Positions 43,668 through 56,954 of a DNA stretch of 64,000 nucleotides are shown in pieces (the first letter of the stretch is position 1; every line of letters starts with the position of its first letter). The stretch covers positions 5,139,538-5,203,537 of the forward strand of contig NC_087084.1 in NCBI RefSeq assembly GCF_026151205.1, in the 5' to 3' direction. The notes under the pieces were generated by a model, which saw only the letters and a list, made by a program, of their open reading frames with translations, made no database searches and was not told the DNA's origin. Source of the DNA: Bolinopsis microptera. Taxonomy: Eukaryota; Ctenophora; Tentaculata; Lobata; Bolinopsidae. A program made the position numbers and the translations under genes.

Positions 43668-46600
43668 CATAGCATATTGATATAGCATAAAATTAAAATA
43701 TAAACCGTGCCTGAAGTAATTGCAAATTATAAATTTTAATTATTTACCTGAGAATGTCGTATGACTATGATTATTTTGATTACATTTACACTTACAGGCC
43801 GGCTGTCTCACGGCAGGTGCGTTGTACTCGGCCTCGGAACAGCTCTTAAAGTTAAATAAATATAGTTATCTTATTTTATTTGACCAAAACCCATAATTGG
43901 GTAAAGCTGAGTGGACCGCTGCCAGTGTTTCTCTTTCCCAAACAAAAGTAATTGATATTAATATGAATTACCGTCTGCAATTAATGCAAAATGATATCGA
44001 GAATGAAGTCGGTCGCTTGCTTTTCCCATTCAATTTCATTCACGGCTTACCGCTTACGAATTGTAATAAGTTTTGGTTTATTACATCAATCAAGCTCTGT
44101 GAAAATCTCTTAATTGGGTTGCTTTCGGGTCGATACCTACCCAGTACCCGCATAGTGCTCCTTTATCTATTCCAATTGGGTTTCCAGAACCCAATTCCCG
44201 ATACGGCAATACAGGATACTCCTGAACCTTGAAACGTTTTTCAAAATAACAGTGCTGGCGCCCATATGGCGCGTATTTTGCGCAAATTTCTTAAAAACCT
44301 CCACATAACTATTTCTATCCCTTTCATCTTTGACATTGAATTAGAATGTTTTGAACTTAAAATGTGCCTGCTGAACTACTTTATTAAATGAGTCTTAATG
44401 CCTGAAAAACAGTACATAACAGCTGGGGTTTAATAATTAATAGTATAGTGGGTAAATAGTATAGTGAGTATAATAATGGCGGCGGTCGTGCTTTGCCAAC
44501 ACAGTGATACTGATAGTGATAATGTTATGGTTTTGTCAGATATGGGATACGTCTGGTTATCACTACTATACTACAGGTAATAGTACTGATCTGATCACAA
44601 TCATGAAAGTAATACTGATACAATAGGGGTCATGGATAAAAACTAAGTATGAAGTATTTGTTGAGTAGTTACTGACAAGTAAATATTTAAGTTCTCAAGG
44701 GTCTCTGCAGATTTGGTATTCATAAAACTTGAGTACAAACCTGAACCACAAAGTAAAAACTCATACTCCGACTAAACTCAACTTTGAGCACGACGCGACT
44801 TGAATCTTATTAAATCCTCCTGGTGATCAGTTGTAAAGTATTGTAAAGCATTAAATGATAGTATGACAGTCATTGCAGTTGTTGTATTGGTGTTAACAAT
44901 AACATTTTGAGATTATTGTAATTAGTATTTGTTGAGTAGTAATTTGGACAGAGTACTGTAAAAACATTTTGAAAGTATTGCCCAATTTAATTTATTTACA
45001 AAGAACTACTCAAAGTTAGAAAGTGTATAATTTAATGGCAATCTTTTATTTTTAACAAGTCCTAGCTGTGAGTACGTCTGAGAGAGTAGATTAGTCACAT
45101 GAACTTGCCAAAGATAATTTCAGTCTTACACCTATATTAATATATCAGCTTGAGCTTGAGATAATTGTTTGTTGAGCAGCTTGTGCGAGAGCAAAACTGG
45201 AATTGCATCATATATTTGAGTGGTGATGGATTGAGAATTATCAAATTAAGCTTACTTTTTTATTTTTCCTTTCTGTGGCTCTGTCAGCCTATCTGCTATC
45301 TAAATCTTTTATCCCGAAAAATTGAAAATGTTCACTAAAATGTTTTCAAACATTCTTTAAAGTAGTTCATTATAAATATACGTTTTACGTAATTATTAAG
45401 AACTTTGATCAATATTATATACAGTACTACTTCGATGGCTATTTTTTATATCAGTATCTTCATCTATCACCGACTTGCACTTCTTTTATCATTCGTCCTA
45501 TCAGGAGCGAAATAACATCTGTTGTAATCATTAGTTTGTTCGGGTGATAGCTGTAACGATGTTTACATGGTATCGTTCATATGTTTGATATTGCGTAAGT
45601 AAGCATAGGGGAGGGAGTTTGATCAAAAGCTTGCTAGTGTAATTTCTTTACAATGTGTATTGTGTAAAGTGACTTACAGTTACAGAGGGGAGAGAGGAGA
45701 ACATAATGACCAAGAATAGCTTCCATAATATTTTAACCATTCCCATTTGTTATAGTCATTAGTGTTCTTTAGGTTGCTAGCTCTCCTAGAGGCCATGTAA
45801 ACTTCAAAAAACATCAAGAATTATCAACAGATGTTTATAAAACATAATATAATTAGGGCTACCTTTTTAATACGTTCCATTTAAAAAATGCTCTCAATAT
45901 GAATGGGCATTTTGTGATTTATTAAAAATTACGCTTATTTTGTTTTGACTATATCTTTTAATGTAGACACGTGTGCAGGTATAATAGTTGTGAGTTCGTA
46001 TGATTTTCTATGAGTGTGCAACATTTTAAGACATTTTTTTGAAATAAATCCAAAAATGCCGGTTTGGGCATGTCTGTATTGCCCGAATGCCCGATTTGGA
46101 TGATAATTTTTTGGGAGTAGCTCTTATGGCCTTATAATTATATAATATATACTTATATACCTTCGATAATCTGTTGAGAAATCGGTGGGCACTTGATCTT
46201 TTGAAATTGTGGGGTCCTTAAATCTTTGTGTTGTTTTAGGACATAACATATTTCGATCCTATAGATTTGATCTGCCAATCTTAATTGAACTCATGATTAA
46301 ATATTACACGAGGCTAATAGTAATGATAGTTCGGGCAATTGAAATATTTATACACTAATGACTAAACCGACGTGCTTATTGCTAATTCATCGCAAGAATA
46401 TATTTTCCACATTCTGAACATAATTATGTGTCAGCGTAGCTCTTTTTATTTCATTTACTTGAGTTATATTTTTAGAATCACATCAATTTTAGTATTGGGA
46501 ACGCAATAAAATAAATAAAATTATTATAATTGCTTTTATTATATTATCGTTATCATTTTTCGTCCTTGTACCCTTGCTGCAAGTTGAATGAGTGGGTGAT

Positions 46601-48335
46601 CAACAACTTAACCCAATTTGACCAAATTCTCACGGAGATAACTGGGGACCCAATCAGTATGGGAAAAGTTCAAATTGGGTGAAGTTGTCCGGTAGCCTGT
46701 TATGTATCCTTGTATCCTTGCTCGCTGGAAGTTAAATGATTGTGTGGCTTATTGGCGGATTAGCCGCATATTTTATCGTGTTAATTTGTCCAACTGTCAA
46801 GTTACAAGAAGAAATAATTACCAGCCAACGTATCCTTGCCTTTTATTCTACTAGTACTATAGCACTATAACGTACAACTATAAAACTTTGAGAGCTAACT
46901 ACATTGACATCATTCTCCATGAATGTTGTTCAACTGGTTAGCATGAATCGAACCTTTTTCTGTAATTTTGATTACAATCTAGAAGTTGATGTTGTTGTAA
47001 TGTTGTACTTGTAATCGTTATGTTTTTTGTTTGTTTGTATGACCGCACTCCGCAGGCGTTTGAATTTTGAATCCGCGAAATTTAGATCCCACAAGCTTGA
47101 CTGAATTTGGTTCAGATAAAATACTAGATAACGAACTATTACAAGCCGTTTAAATAAAATTTGATAGGCACCCTTTGAGTTTGAATTATGATTATGAATA
47201 TGTTAACTCAGTGTAACCCAATCGGGTATCCAAGAATAAGACCCGGTTCCATATTAATATAATCGGCCATAAAATCTACATAATAGCCTGATCATTGGTC
47301 CGTCCCCCAATTCTATGGCAATCTTGTGAGCGTCAAAGGTCTTTACTACAGGAAGGCTTAGAGGAGGATTTAAAATAATTCCTCGTGCAGGCTAAGTCTC
47401 ATAATTACGTTTAAAATCTGAGCTACCTGTTGTTAGCCAAGGTCTTCCAGGTTTTTTCCTCACCTTAAACTGGCCGGGTCCAGACTCTCTATGCGAGTAA
47501 TGAGTAGTTACACACTCTCTCCTAGGCGAGTAGTCCTCACGAAACAATAGCATTAGCTCGGATAGCCCAGCACTGGAGATTAGAGGATTGTATAATCTCT
47601 ATTTTCTCACATGCAGCGTACCCAGCTGTCTTTGTTTTTTTTGTTTCTTTAACTTAGTTTGAGTTTAGAAGGTTACATTATTACTTTTTGTTCGCGTAAA
47701 GTGGAACACGTCTCAAACGTGATTTTAAAAACTAATAAAATACTTATATGTACTAATACTATAGATAGAATACCCTAAAACTCATTGAAAACTATAATCA
47801 TGATGATTTTGTAATTATTATTTCTAGTGATCTGTAACTGTAAGTCATAAAAACACAATCACGTAATAACTTCTTACTTCTCTCTGGTACGATTTTAACT
47901 GAAAGTATATTGTGGTCGTTTATGCACGGTCTGCAAAGTCTGTACGGTCTGCCGACTGTTACAGATAAAGCCACACTTAGTTTAGTCTAGTAGTTGTTAC
48001 ATATTATTTAAAGTTATCAAAGACCTTGGAGTCGGTGAAATTGAATGGGTGAGGGTAAGTGCACGGGAATATATTGAAATATGACCAACATAGTATTATA
48101 ATTGAAGTTTTATGGTTTCATACAAAGACATGTTTTAAGTTTGTTGCGTTTTAAAGTCAAAGTGCACCACACATCGAATTTCTAAAGAATGCGGATGAAT
48201 AGATTTGCATTTTAACACTTCACTGCACACACACACCAGTATAAAGGACCCGGGATCATTTATAGACCGATACTTGATAACGATTAAGTGCGAACTAGTT
48301 TTAGATATCTACTCCGTTTATAATTTGTTTTACAC
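43668..48335. other. Long AT-rich stretch without a supported gene
   Basis: No coherent exon chain is visible. A small foldback (ACCCAATTTGACCAAA / TTCAAATTGGGTGAAG) lies at about 46610-46680. The 43897-44232 frame has no recognisable motif and ordinary intergenic composition. Confidence 0.4.
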
Positions 48336-48859
48336 ATGGCTGGTAAGAGTGGGTTACTACCGAATTGGTTGTGTTCTTGTTTTGTTTCACAACCAGAACC
48401 GCGAGATTCAGCCTACAGAGAAGCAGGTAAGTGCGAGTAAAACTGTTTTTTTGTGTTTGTTTCAACTCTGGAGAGATTTTAGCAGAATTATAACTTCTAA
48501 AAAGTCAACATCAAGGCTCTGTTTTAAAGTTTTAAGTAAACATTTACATATAATCTTAGTTTTGATTTTTTAAATGAATTTCCTGATCAACTCATTGAGC
48601 CTGGGATACCTTTGGAAATATTCTATCCCTTGTCCTAGCCAACTAGATGTTGTTAAGAATCAAGTAAGAGGTGATAATGATATTTCTGCCGTTTTCTGAC
48701 AAATGTGCTTAAAGACTATTTTTGAAGACCTGTTGTGTTGTTTGTGTTGAATTCTTTAATCTGAATTTATTTGTTGTTTCAGGAACTGTCCCTGAAAACC
48801 ACCAGAGAACATTAGATCCAACCGCCGATTTCCAGAAACCTCCTTTTGGGACCGCCTAA
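48336..48859 (+). CDS. Possible two-exon 56-residue protein
   Basis: Exon 1 (48336-48426) runs from ATG through MAGKSGLLPNWLCSCFVSQP to a strong donor, GCAG|GTAAGT, phase 1. Exon 2 (48783-48859) follows a good acceptor, TTGTTGTTTCAG, and keeps the frame to TAA. The result is a short hydrophilic protein with a hydrophobic CSCF patch near the start that could be acylated. I do not recognise it. Both splice sites and the phase agree, but so short a chain could be chance or the 5' part of a longer gene. Confidence 0.35.
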
Positions 48860-51800
48860 AATGCCAAAATATGTCAAAAATGTGTCAAAAGTGCTTAAAA
48901 ACCTTATATTTTTGAGTGGCATTTAAGCACTAAAAAACGGCAAATTTGTGATCTTTATTATGAAATTAAACGTCCAGCTTATATAATATGAAGCCAGGGT
49001 TCTGACTGATTATGACTTAAAGGTTCAGTTTATCCCACCCTATTATTATTCACTCAATATTCAATAAACGTATCAGATTTAATTTTATAGCGTTATAATT
49101 TGATTATAAATGATCAATCCTTTATCATCCATCATCCAATAATGATTCTTCCGACCAAAAATGGATTATTTCTTTCCGATAATTCATCAGTCAGTCAGTT
49201 TACTCATATTTTGTTTCATCAATATCTTTAGAAAGGTGCAAAATTTGTTGTAATCTTTTTAATTTATCCCATTTTCTTAAACACAAAGTATTGTCTAACT
49301 TTACCTGTATTTTATAAAGATAAAATGAAGATGAAGAAACACATTTTTCTCGATCGGACAGTGTATGCTAAAAATATCACTATTAGGTTACAACCTGGCT
49401 AAATCAATTTTTATGTCACGGGATTTCTTCTGAACAATATTTTCAACTGTTCAGTGTTCAAATTACCTTAACATATGTTTGTTTGTTTATAGAACCCGTC
49501 CCCAATCTCGTATCGGAAAATTATCCAACTCAATACTGAGTGTAATTACGGAGTTACGGGTGGTACCTGCAGCAGAGGCGTTTATTATGATTCAGCATTT
49601 ATTACACCTTAACTTATTGGTACGCATATACTTATAAAGCAAAGTAATTCCCTTCGGCTATAACAAAGTAAGTTCCCTTTGTTAAAGGCTTGACCATCGG
49701 CCTCATTGGACTGTACAGGGTGGTGTAAGACAAAGAGTGGGTTTGTGGTTAGTAGAGCATCGATAATGTATGGCAATATTTATAATAATGATGGTCATTG
49801 TTCCTCCAAAGGGTGAGTTGCTTGGTGGAGCATTTATAATGTAAGATAATTTCTATAATTATAGTCCTTGTACCTCCAGACCAGTGGTTACCATGATTAT
49901 TATTGATATGCAACCTGGACGCTTCGACGGATTTGAAGGGTTTTAATCAATTTGCTTCGTTCTACATATCTATATCGCTTATTAACCTTGTCTCTATAGC
50001 TATATCACAATCATAAAATTGTATTTTTGGTGCCGCCATTTAATGATTTGACTTTGTGCTTGCTAGTAGTGTACTTTTAATTTGAATGGCACATTGAATA
50101 TAACGAAATCAATATTATTAAAATTCGAAAGATTATTTTTGTATGTCTGTTTGTATGTCTGTACGACCGCCCACGTGCAAATAAGATAATATGAAGTTAC
50201 ACAGTAACCATGGTAACGGTGTTGAACGCGCACATGCACGTGCAAAGATTTGCGAGCGACGTTTTGATCAGTTTGTGGTTATATTTACTTATTTATTTAC
50301 GTTGTGTGGAGTGTGTTACTGTTTCACATATTAATCGGCTGTATCTTCGGTTGTGACAGATACTTTTTGATGCGATAAAAACTTACTGCCAAAGAATACT
50401 TATATCACCCACCTCCCTGTGACCACGGGCTTTCGAGTATAGTATAAACTATAAACTACTCAAAAACCGAAATTCATAATTCCAGGAATGAGGTATACGA
50501 TATTGTGGTAGTACATAATTTCTCAACTTCTCAATTATATTTAAGTATTTATATATATGACCCGCTCACAACTCACAATCGTTGTTTTTGTTAAAAATTG
50601 TGTTCCTGATCGAAGGTGGTATAATATCACGATTCTAATTTTTAAGTTTAATGCAACAATTAAACGACGCAGCGTGAGCAAAATTTTCAAAATCGGAGCA
50701 GATCATAAATTACAAATACAATCGGAGTCTTTCTTCCTAAAGTGTCGTGCATTAGAATTTAGAAAACGTGCATGAATGAATGTCACCGGTTTGATCATTT
50801 CAGAGACCAGGTTTCAATTGGTAAATGGCGGTGGAAGCCCTATAAGTATAACGTATTTATCAGAAGCACTACTATTAGTATTGTATAACGGTGGTACCGT
50901 TAATTGCGATGATGATTTTAGTGATAACTCCGCGAGTGCCATATATGCACAAACTGATGGGTTTTAGACTATGCTAGTATTAATTATAATTCGGAAGATT
51001 ATCTCTGTATGTCTGTCTGTATGTCTGTACGACCGCCCACGTGCAAATTACATAGGAAATAGGAAGTTGCATAGTAACCATGGTAACGGTGGTGAACGCG
51101 CACGTGCACATGCAAAGATTTGTGAGCGACATTTCGATCGGTTTTGTGGTAATTATACGTTGTATTCAGTTCGAGCTACATTTTAATCGGCTGTATCTTC
51201 GGTTGAGATGGATATTTTTAATGCGATAAAAACTGACTACCAAAGAATACTATTAAGCTATTACCCTCCTCCCTGTGATCCCGGGCTTTCTAGTTACTCT
51301 ATAAAATTAATTTATAAAGTGACGCTGGCGAAATAATCATATAAATTAAAAATCATCGTGAGTTTTTTTTTCATTTTAAGCTTAATATAACCTTGACCTC
51401 GTACAGGGGTACACCCTTGCATGTACAGCAGCAAACCGAATTCTTGTCGAGAAGGCGCGAATTGCTCACGATCATTTTCTGACCTCTGTTTTAAAAAGTC
51501 TTAATTCTGTATGCGCATGAACTTTGAATATTCATTTAATGAATTTAAGTTCGTTCTAGAATTTATTTGTAACTTAAGTAATACCAAAAGATGCTGCATC
51601 AACGCTGATTTTTATTATCTCATTCATTGCCTTGATTTCTTCTTGACCACGTCAAATAACAATAAATTTGTGCTAGTCAATATTCAATATAAATATAATA
51701 ATGATTTTTGTTGATGAAAATGTCAGCAAATTGCAAAAATGGCAAATAGGGTTTTGTCATATTATTTGCTATTTCCGCTAAGTTTTGCAAAATTTTGGAA

Positions 51801-53388
51801 TACTGACATTTAATTGACAACGATATTTTTCGACAAGAGATTATGTAGTTCTACCATATTGTTACACTATAGAACGTTTTATAACATCCAATTTATTCAC
51901 TCTATCACATATAGACATGTGAAATGTTGAAAAAATTCAGAATCATTAAACAATAAAACTAAAATACTACGTTTTCCGAAATTTAATTTTCGTAAATGGG
52001 CGTGGCCACCAAGGACGTGGTTCTCAACATCTCAGAACTTAAAACCCACATTACACGAAATGCCTTGAGACATTTATATTTGAATAACGAATCTTAAACA
52101 TCTAACATTACTCCTTCATACTAAAAAAAGCCGATTCTAGATATTTTACCTGTATAAGAAACCAATAAAATATGGCGTGCCGGTGGAGGACCGAAGATGG
52201 AAGAGTTGAAGGCTGAATTTTGTTTGGTGGACCTTTGACCCCAAGATGAACAGATTAGAACATACTCATAATATTCAAGGACATTTTTGTTTTTTGAACT
52301 CGGTCTAACATACATAGACGGAATAATCTTGAAATTTATCGAAAAAATGATAATCTAAATTTCGAGACAAATTAATGTCAATTAATTCATTAATGACAAT
52401 TAATGTCAATTAATTCAATTAATGCAATTAATGTCAATGTCAGTTTAGGGTTTTTAATGGAATACTGATATTAATATGACGTTGCATTCCCCCATTTTTA
52501 ATAACATATTACGTTCACATATTTACATAATCAACCGTATTCAAGACCCAATCCCCCCTCTCCTGAAGCAATATTACGTAATCACGTCCCCCCCCCCCCC
52601 CTTTTGAATATTCCCTGGAAACACTTTTTGGAAACACTTTTTCCTTACGTTTATGCATACCCGATCACAATGATCCGAAATCATTGTAATGATACCATCC
52701 CATCACCTTTCAAACTACTTAGGTTATAGTCGGAAATCCGATCAATTTCTAAATTTACACTGTCAGAGAGAAATTTTTAGTGAGCAATTGAACTCCCCTC
52801 AGACTATTAAGTAATTAAGAGGAACGACCCCAATGTCACTTAAATCTTAGGATACCGTTAACTCTCGATTTCTATACGATAATTTAATAAGCAACAGAGG
52901 TGGCGAATTTACCGTTTTGTTTTCAGTCATAATCTTAACTTTTTCTTCCAGTCAGTGGAGTGACAGGCCTTAAAGCCACTGTTTAACACCTGACTGATCT
53001 TCGCCTCCCTTGCACGCACATAGAAAACCTGTGGTTAAAATAAATTAATAAAGTTCATTAAAAGATAAATTATTGATCTGTATACTGGTGAAGAGATGAT
53101 TTGTTGTGACAATGACAGTGAACAGTGAGTGACACGATGACAGTGATGAGATCAAAGATGGAAACTGATTGTTTAGATCGGAGTCAGAAAATATGTTCTC
53201 TATTAACTAGAAAAGTTCATGATTATCTCATAATATAGACATTCAGCTTGGTAAGACCACAATAAAAAATTACAACGAGTAAGATGGTAATGGATCGCAA
53301 GGAGGTTTTACTGTACACAATACTAATTTTACACCCTATTAACTATTTACACTATTAGTAATACCACTCGGTCGTTCGTAGACTTTTC
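48860..53388. repeat. Non-coding; paired ~300 bp repeat at 50.13 and 51.00 kb
   Basis: About 50130-50440 and 50990-51295 share TATGTCTGTACGACCGCCCA, GTAACCATGGTAACGGTG, TCGGCTGTATCTTCGGTTG and CCCTCC/CACCTCCCTGTGA in the same order and orientation. They are two copies of one dispersed element, each followed by unrelated DNA. A C run lies near 52587-52600, and about 52373-52440 holds tandem AATTAATGTCAATT-type units. No gene is seen. Confidence 0.6.
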
Positions 53389-53478
53389 TTTTCAGCTGCT
53401 CAAAATCAACGCTGTACATAGGGGCAGTACCCTGAAATTAATTGGAACATTAGCAAATTAGTTAGAAACAAACGAAAC
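53389..53478. repeat. ~90 bp direct repeat, second copy at about 55468-55558
   Basis: TCTTTTCAGCTGCTCAAAAT through AGAAACAA and GAAACAATA is nearly identical in both copies. After it the first copy enters the element-A-like end at 53479, whereas the second goes straight into unrelated sequence (GTTATGCGATGG). The second therefore may show the unoccupied site, or the pair is a local duplication. Confidence 0.8.
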
Positions 53479-53850
53479 AATATACTCTAGTAGCAGGAGG
53501 GTTGAGTGTGCACTCGATGTACAGAGTTTTTTTGATACTGAATCGGGTTTAATTAGGACATTGAAACTCCAATCACCGAGGGGCACATTTTGTGTCCTAG
53601 TCCCAACCCCTGATGGGGCCACGCCCCATATTTCAACATTAGGCGCATGTATGGGAATATGTATCTCACCTTCCTGAAGGTTCCTTAGAGACTCAAACTT
53701 TGGCTTAAAATGACCGCAATGCACATATTTATATTGACCCTATGAAGGTATAAAGGCCCAAAATGCTTACTTTTGAAAAAATCCCGACAAACCGATTTTC
53801 ACTGGGCGAGAGTGAAAAATCTCTACATCTAGAAGCTTTATTGACATCGA
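53479..53850. mobile_element. Element C: orphan terminal repeat related to element A
   Basis: It starts TACTCTAGTAGCAGGAGGG, then GTTGAGTGTGCACT, CCTGAAGGTTCC, and AAAATGACCGCAATG at 53707-53721, the same order and spacing as in the TIR of element A. No matching right end is found before 55.7 kb, so it is a solo or truncated end. Confidence 0.75.
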
Positions 53851-55700
53851 GTATGCAGTTTGGTGTCTACAACTTTTCGCTAGAAACCAGGTCTATTGAA
53901 GGTCATTCTGATCAAATGAGTAAGGTACGCATTTCTATCATAATCCTAATCCTAGGGGGAAATTCAATTATCCCTCAGGCAACTAAATAAATGACTTTTC
54001 TAATCTCGCTTCTGAACAGTTGTATGGGCCTCTCTATTATCTTCAAACTAACTTGCAAAGGCCACATTATCTACAGCTATAAAGCAACATAGGGTTTATT
54101 ATGTGCTTAGTTTTGGAGATATTCATTAAAAACTGTTTTTAACTTTCGTGCATCCTAAATTAGTAAACACATGTACTTAATTTAGGTATCCCCGGGCTAA
54201 ACAGTCTTACAGACACTTCCCTTGCAGCACAGCAAAAAAGTCAGCATGATCACATTCAGATAATATTTATGGAGCAACACAATCAGTTTCAGAGCTCTTT
54301 TCCGCTATCTTACTTATCCACAAATTATACATCTCCACCTCTGGTTACTTCAAACCACTTCAAACCCCAAATATTATACATGAAAATCTAACAATCTCGT
54401 TAAATCTAGCACAAGTTGGGCTCTCTCCTACGTGTTTGGCTATTATGGCTAATCACTCCCATCCACCGCATGTTGTAGAATCTCCTTCTAGTTTTCTTCA
54501 ATTCTGCTACTCCATGCCATGCCTATTCTACCCGCTACCACCATGTACCAGCACGTATAATTCTAGCTCTTCAGCAAACTCTGAATGCCTACCCTCTACC
54601 TCCTCCTCAGTGCTCTATACAGACCACCAGAGGTCATAAACCACCAACTCCAGCTCTTATCACATACTTGGCTACATCTATTTAGCTACTCGCTGCAGGC
54701 CCCTGGCCCCTTCAACCTCTGCTCTTTCTAGCAACTTAACATAAGTTTTACTACCTCTTGCCTTTTAAAACACCACCATCAACAATTGTATTCTTGCTCT
54801 TTCTGCTGGCTTGCCTCAGTGCATTCAACAATTTTCCAGTCAAGAGAAAAGGAAACCATGCATATCTAGCAACCTCTGAATCTACTTCCTGCTCTAATCT
54901 AGCTTCCACCAACACCCATGCTAATTGTTGTTACTTGTTTAAGCTACCACTAGCATGAGCACCTGCAAATTCTAGCCCTATCCAGCAACTCAGACACATT
55001 ATACTCTATCCAATAGCACTAACACCCTCAAATTCAAGCTGGAGCCTGGAGGTAGCCTGAAATTAGTAAAAACAAATAAATTTGAGAGAGCCATTTAACT
55101 GAATAAGGTGGATGTAGACCGAATTACTAGAAGAAGCTCAAATTGTGGGTACCGTTTGCTAGTGTTAGCTGATAGAGCAGAAAGTTAGTCTGAGGTAGCT
55201 GGAAAGTGCTGAATTGCAGGTGCTGGTGATAGCTGTTTGTTTGTTTGTTTGGGGACGCGGTTTTGGGTAACCATCTCCTCTGGTATACTTCAAACCACTT
55301 TCAATCCCCAAATTTTATACATCTAACCATCCCACTAGTGTTCCATCTCGTTTAAAGCCAAGGATCGACCGAGACTGCTTTTTTGGCCGGGACTGGGAAA
55401 AAGTGCTGGGACCGGGATTAAGACCGGACCAGGGATTAGGGATCGGATTCTTTCCCTTTTTTCTTTTTCAGCTGCTCAAAATCAACGCTGTACATAGGGG
55501 CAGTACCCTGAAATTAATTGGAACATTAGCAAATTAGTTAGAAACAAAAGAAACAATAGTTATGCGATGGATGGACGTGAAACGGGATGCAATGAAGGCC
55601 GCGCCCAATTCCGAGCGGCGGCAAATTGTAAAAGCGCGCAATATTCGATTGTATCTTTTCATAGAAAATTCGTTTGGTGTTTGCGCTCAAGATTCATTTA
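53851..55700. other. No gene seen
   Basis: Pyrimidine-rich, with several CTCTAGC/TTCTAGC phrases between 54480 and 54990. It includes the second copy of the 90 bp repeat (about 55468-55558) and a degenerate GACCGGGA patch at about 55380-55450 related to the MITE at 7756-8296. The short frames have no motif I recognise. Confidence 0.4.
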
Positions 55701-56359
55701 TAGTTAGGGCAAGAATTGCTGTTTATGGGTCAATCTGTGAACAAATTCGTAACAAAGGTTTGTCTACAGGAATGTGTTGTCCATAGTCCCAGGAACCACC
55801 AAAAAAAACCGTCCAGCTGAAACTTTTGGGCAAAAATTTTTATAGTCATTTTTCTCCAGGAACCCATACGCCCCACCCCTAATATTGGTTATTCGGCTCC
55901 CGAAGGTTTTGAGATCTCCATAGGGGGTGCAAAATGACCGCAATGGCCACATTATGGCAGGCGAATGATAGTTTCAGAACGATTAGAGCTTTATTTTTTC
56001 GAAATAAATGGAATTTTTCGAAATTTTTCTCAATTTTATTGAAATTTCGAAAAAAAATACACCAAATTATTTTTAACGCTTATTTCAAATCTATTTAAAA
56101 ACTCATCTACAAATAACAAATACAGTTAATCTAAAATGTGTATTCTCAGTAAATACCATGACAATTATTAATACACAGTTAATATTAATCAAAATTCGCT
56201 TGTTCTTCAGGTTCATCATGTCTAATGTTTGTGCAGTTCATACCATGGCATCGTCCACAAGCTGGCAAACAATTGAAGCCATATTTCCTACATGAACATC
56301 TGAAAGTCAAACAGGCCTGTTCCACATCGACAGAACAGTTACAACATGTAAGGTTCGAA

Positions 56360-56835
56360 ATAGACTCTGGAGAGGGATCAGGGAGGAGGAGGAAGAGGAG
56401 GACTGAGGAGGACTGAGGAGGATGAGGACTAAGAAGAAGGATGAGGAGGAGGACTGAGAAGGAGGATGAGGACTAAAGACGACTAAGGAGGATGGCTGAG
56501 GAGGATGACTGAAAGGGAGGAGGAGGAGGTTGAGAAGGAGAAGGAGGAGGACCTAGGAGGAGGACTGAGGGGGAGGATGAGGAGGAGGAGGACTGAGGAC
56601 GACTTAGAAGAAGGAGGACTGAGGAGAACTGGTGAGGAGGAGGACTAAATAGGAGGAGGAGGAGGGGGACTGGGGGAGGACTGAGGAGGATTGAGGAGGA
56701 GGGGGAGGACCGAGGAGGAGTAGGAGGGCTGAGGAGGACTGAGGAGGATGGCTGAGGAGGATGACTGAGGAGGAGGACTGAGAGGGAGGAAGAGGAGGAG
56801 GAGGAAGAAGACTGAGGAGAAGGAGGAGGAGAGGA
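56360..56835. repeat. GGA/GAGGA-rich purine repeat inside element B
   Basis: Almost pure purine with GAGGAGGA and GACTGAGGAGGA units. The complementary frames are runs of Ser and Pro and are not genes. A C run (56913-56953) follows nearby. Confidence 0.9.
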
Positions 56836-56911
56836 CTTTTTGTCCGTTTTTGTCCGCTCTATTTTTTGTCCGTTTTGAAAATATAGGGTACCGAACGAAC
56901 AAAAAACATGA

Positions 56912-56953
<42 letters not shown>

Positions 56954-56954
56954 T

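Noticed and set aside
46935-46965. tRNA-like T-arm text (reverse of TGAATCGAACC)
   Set aside because: No acceptor stem or anticodon arm can be folded around it.
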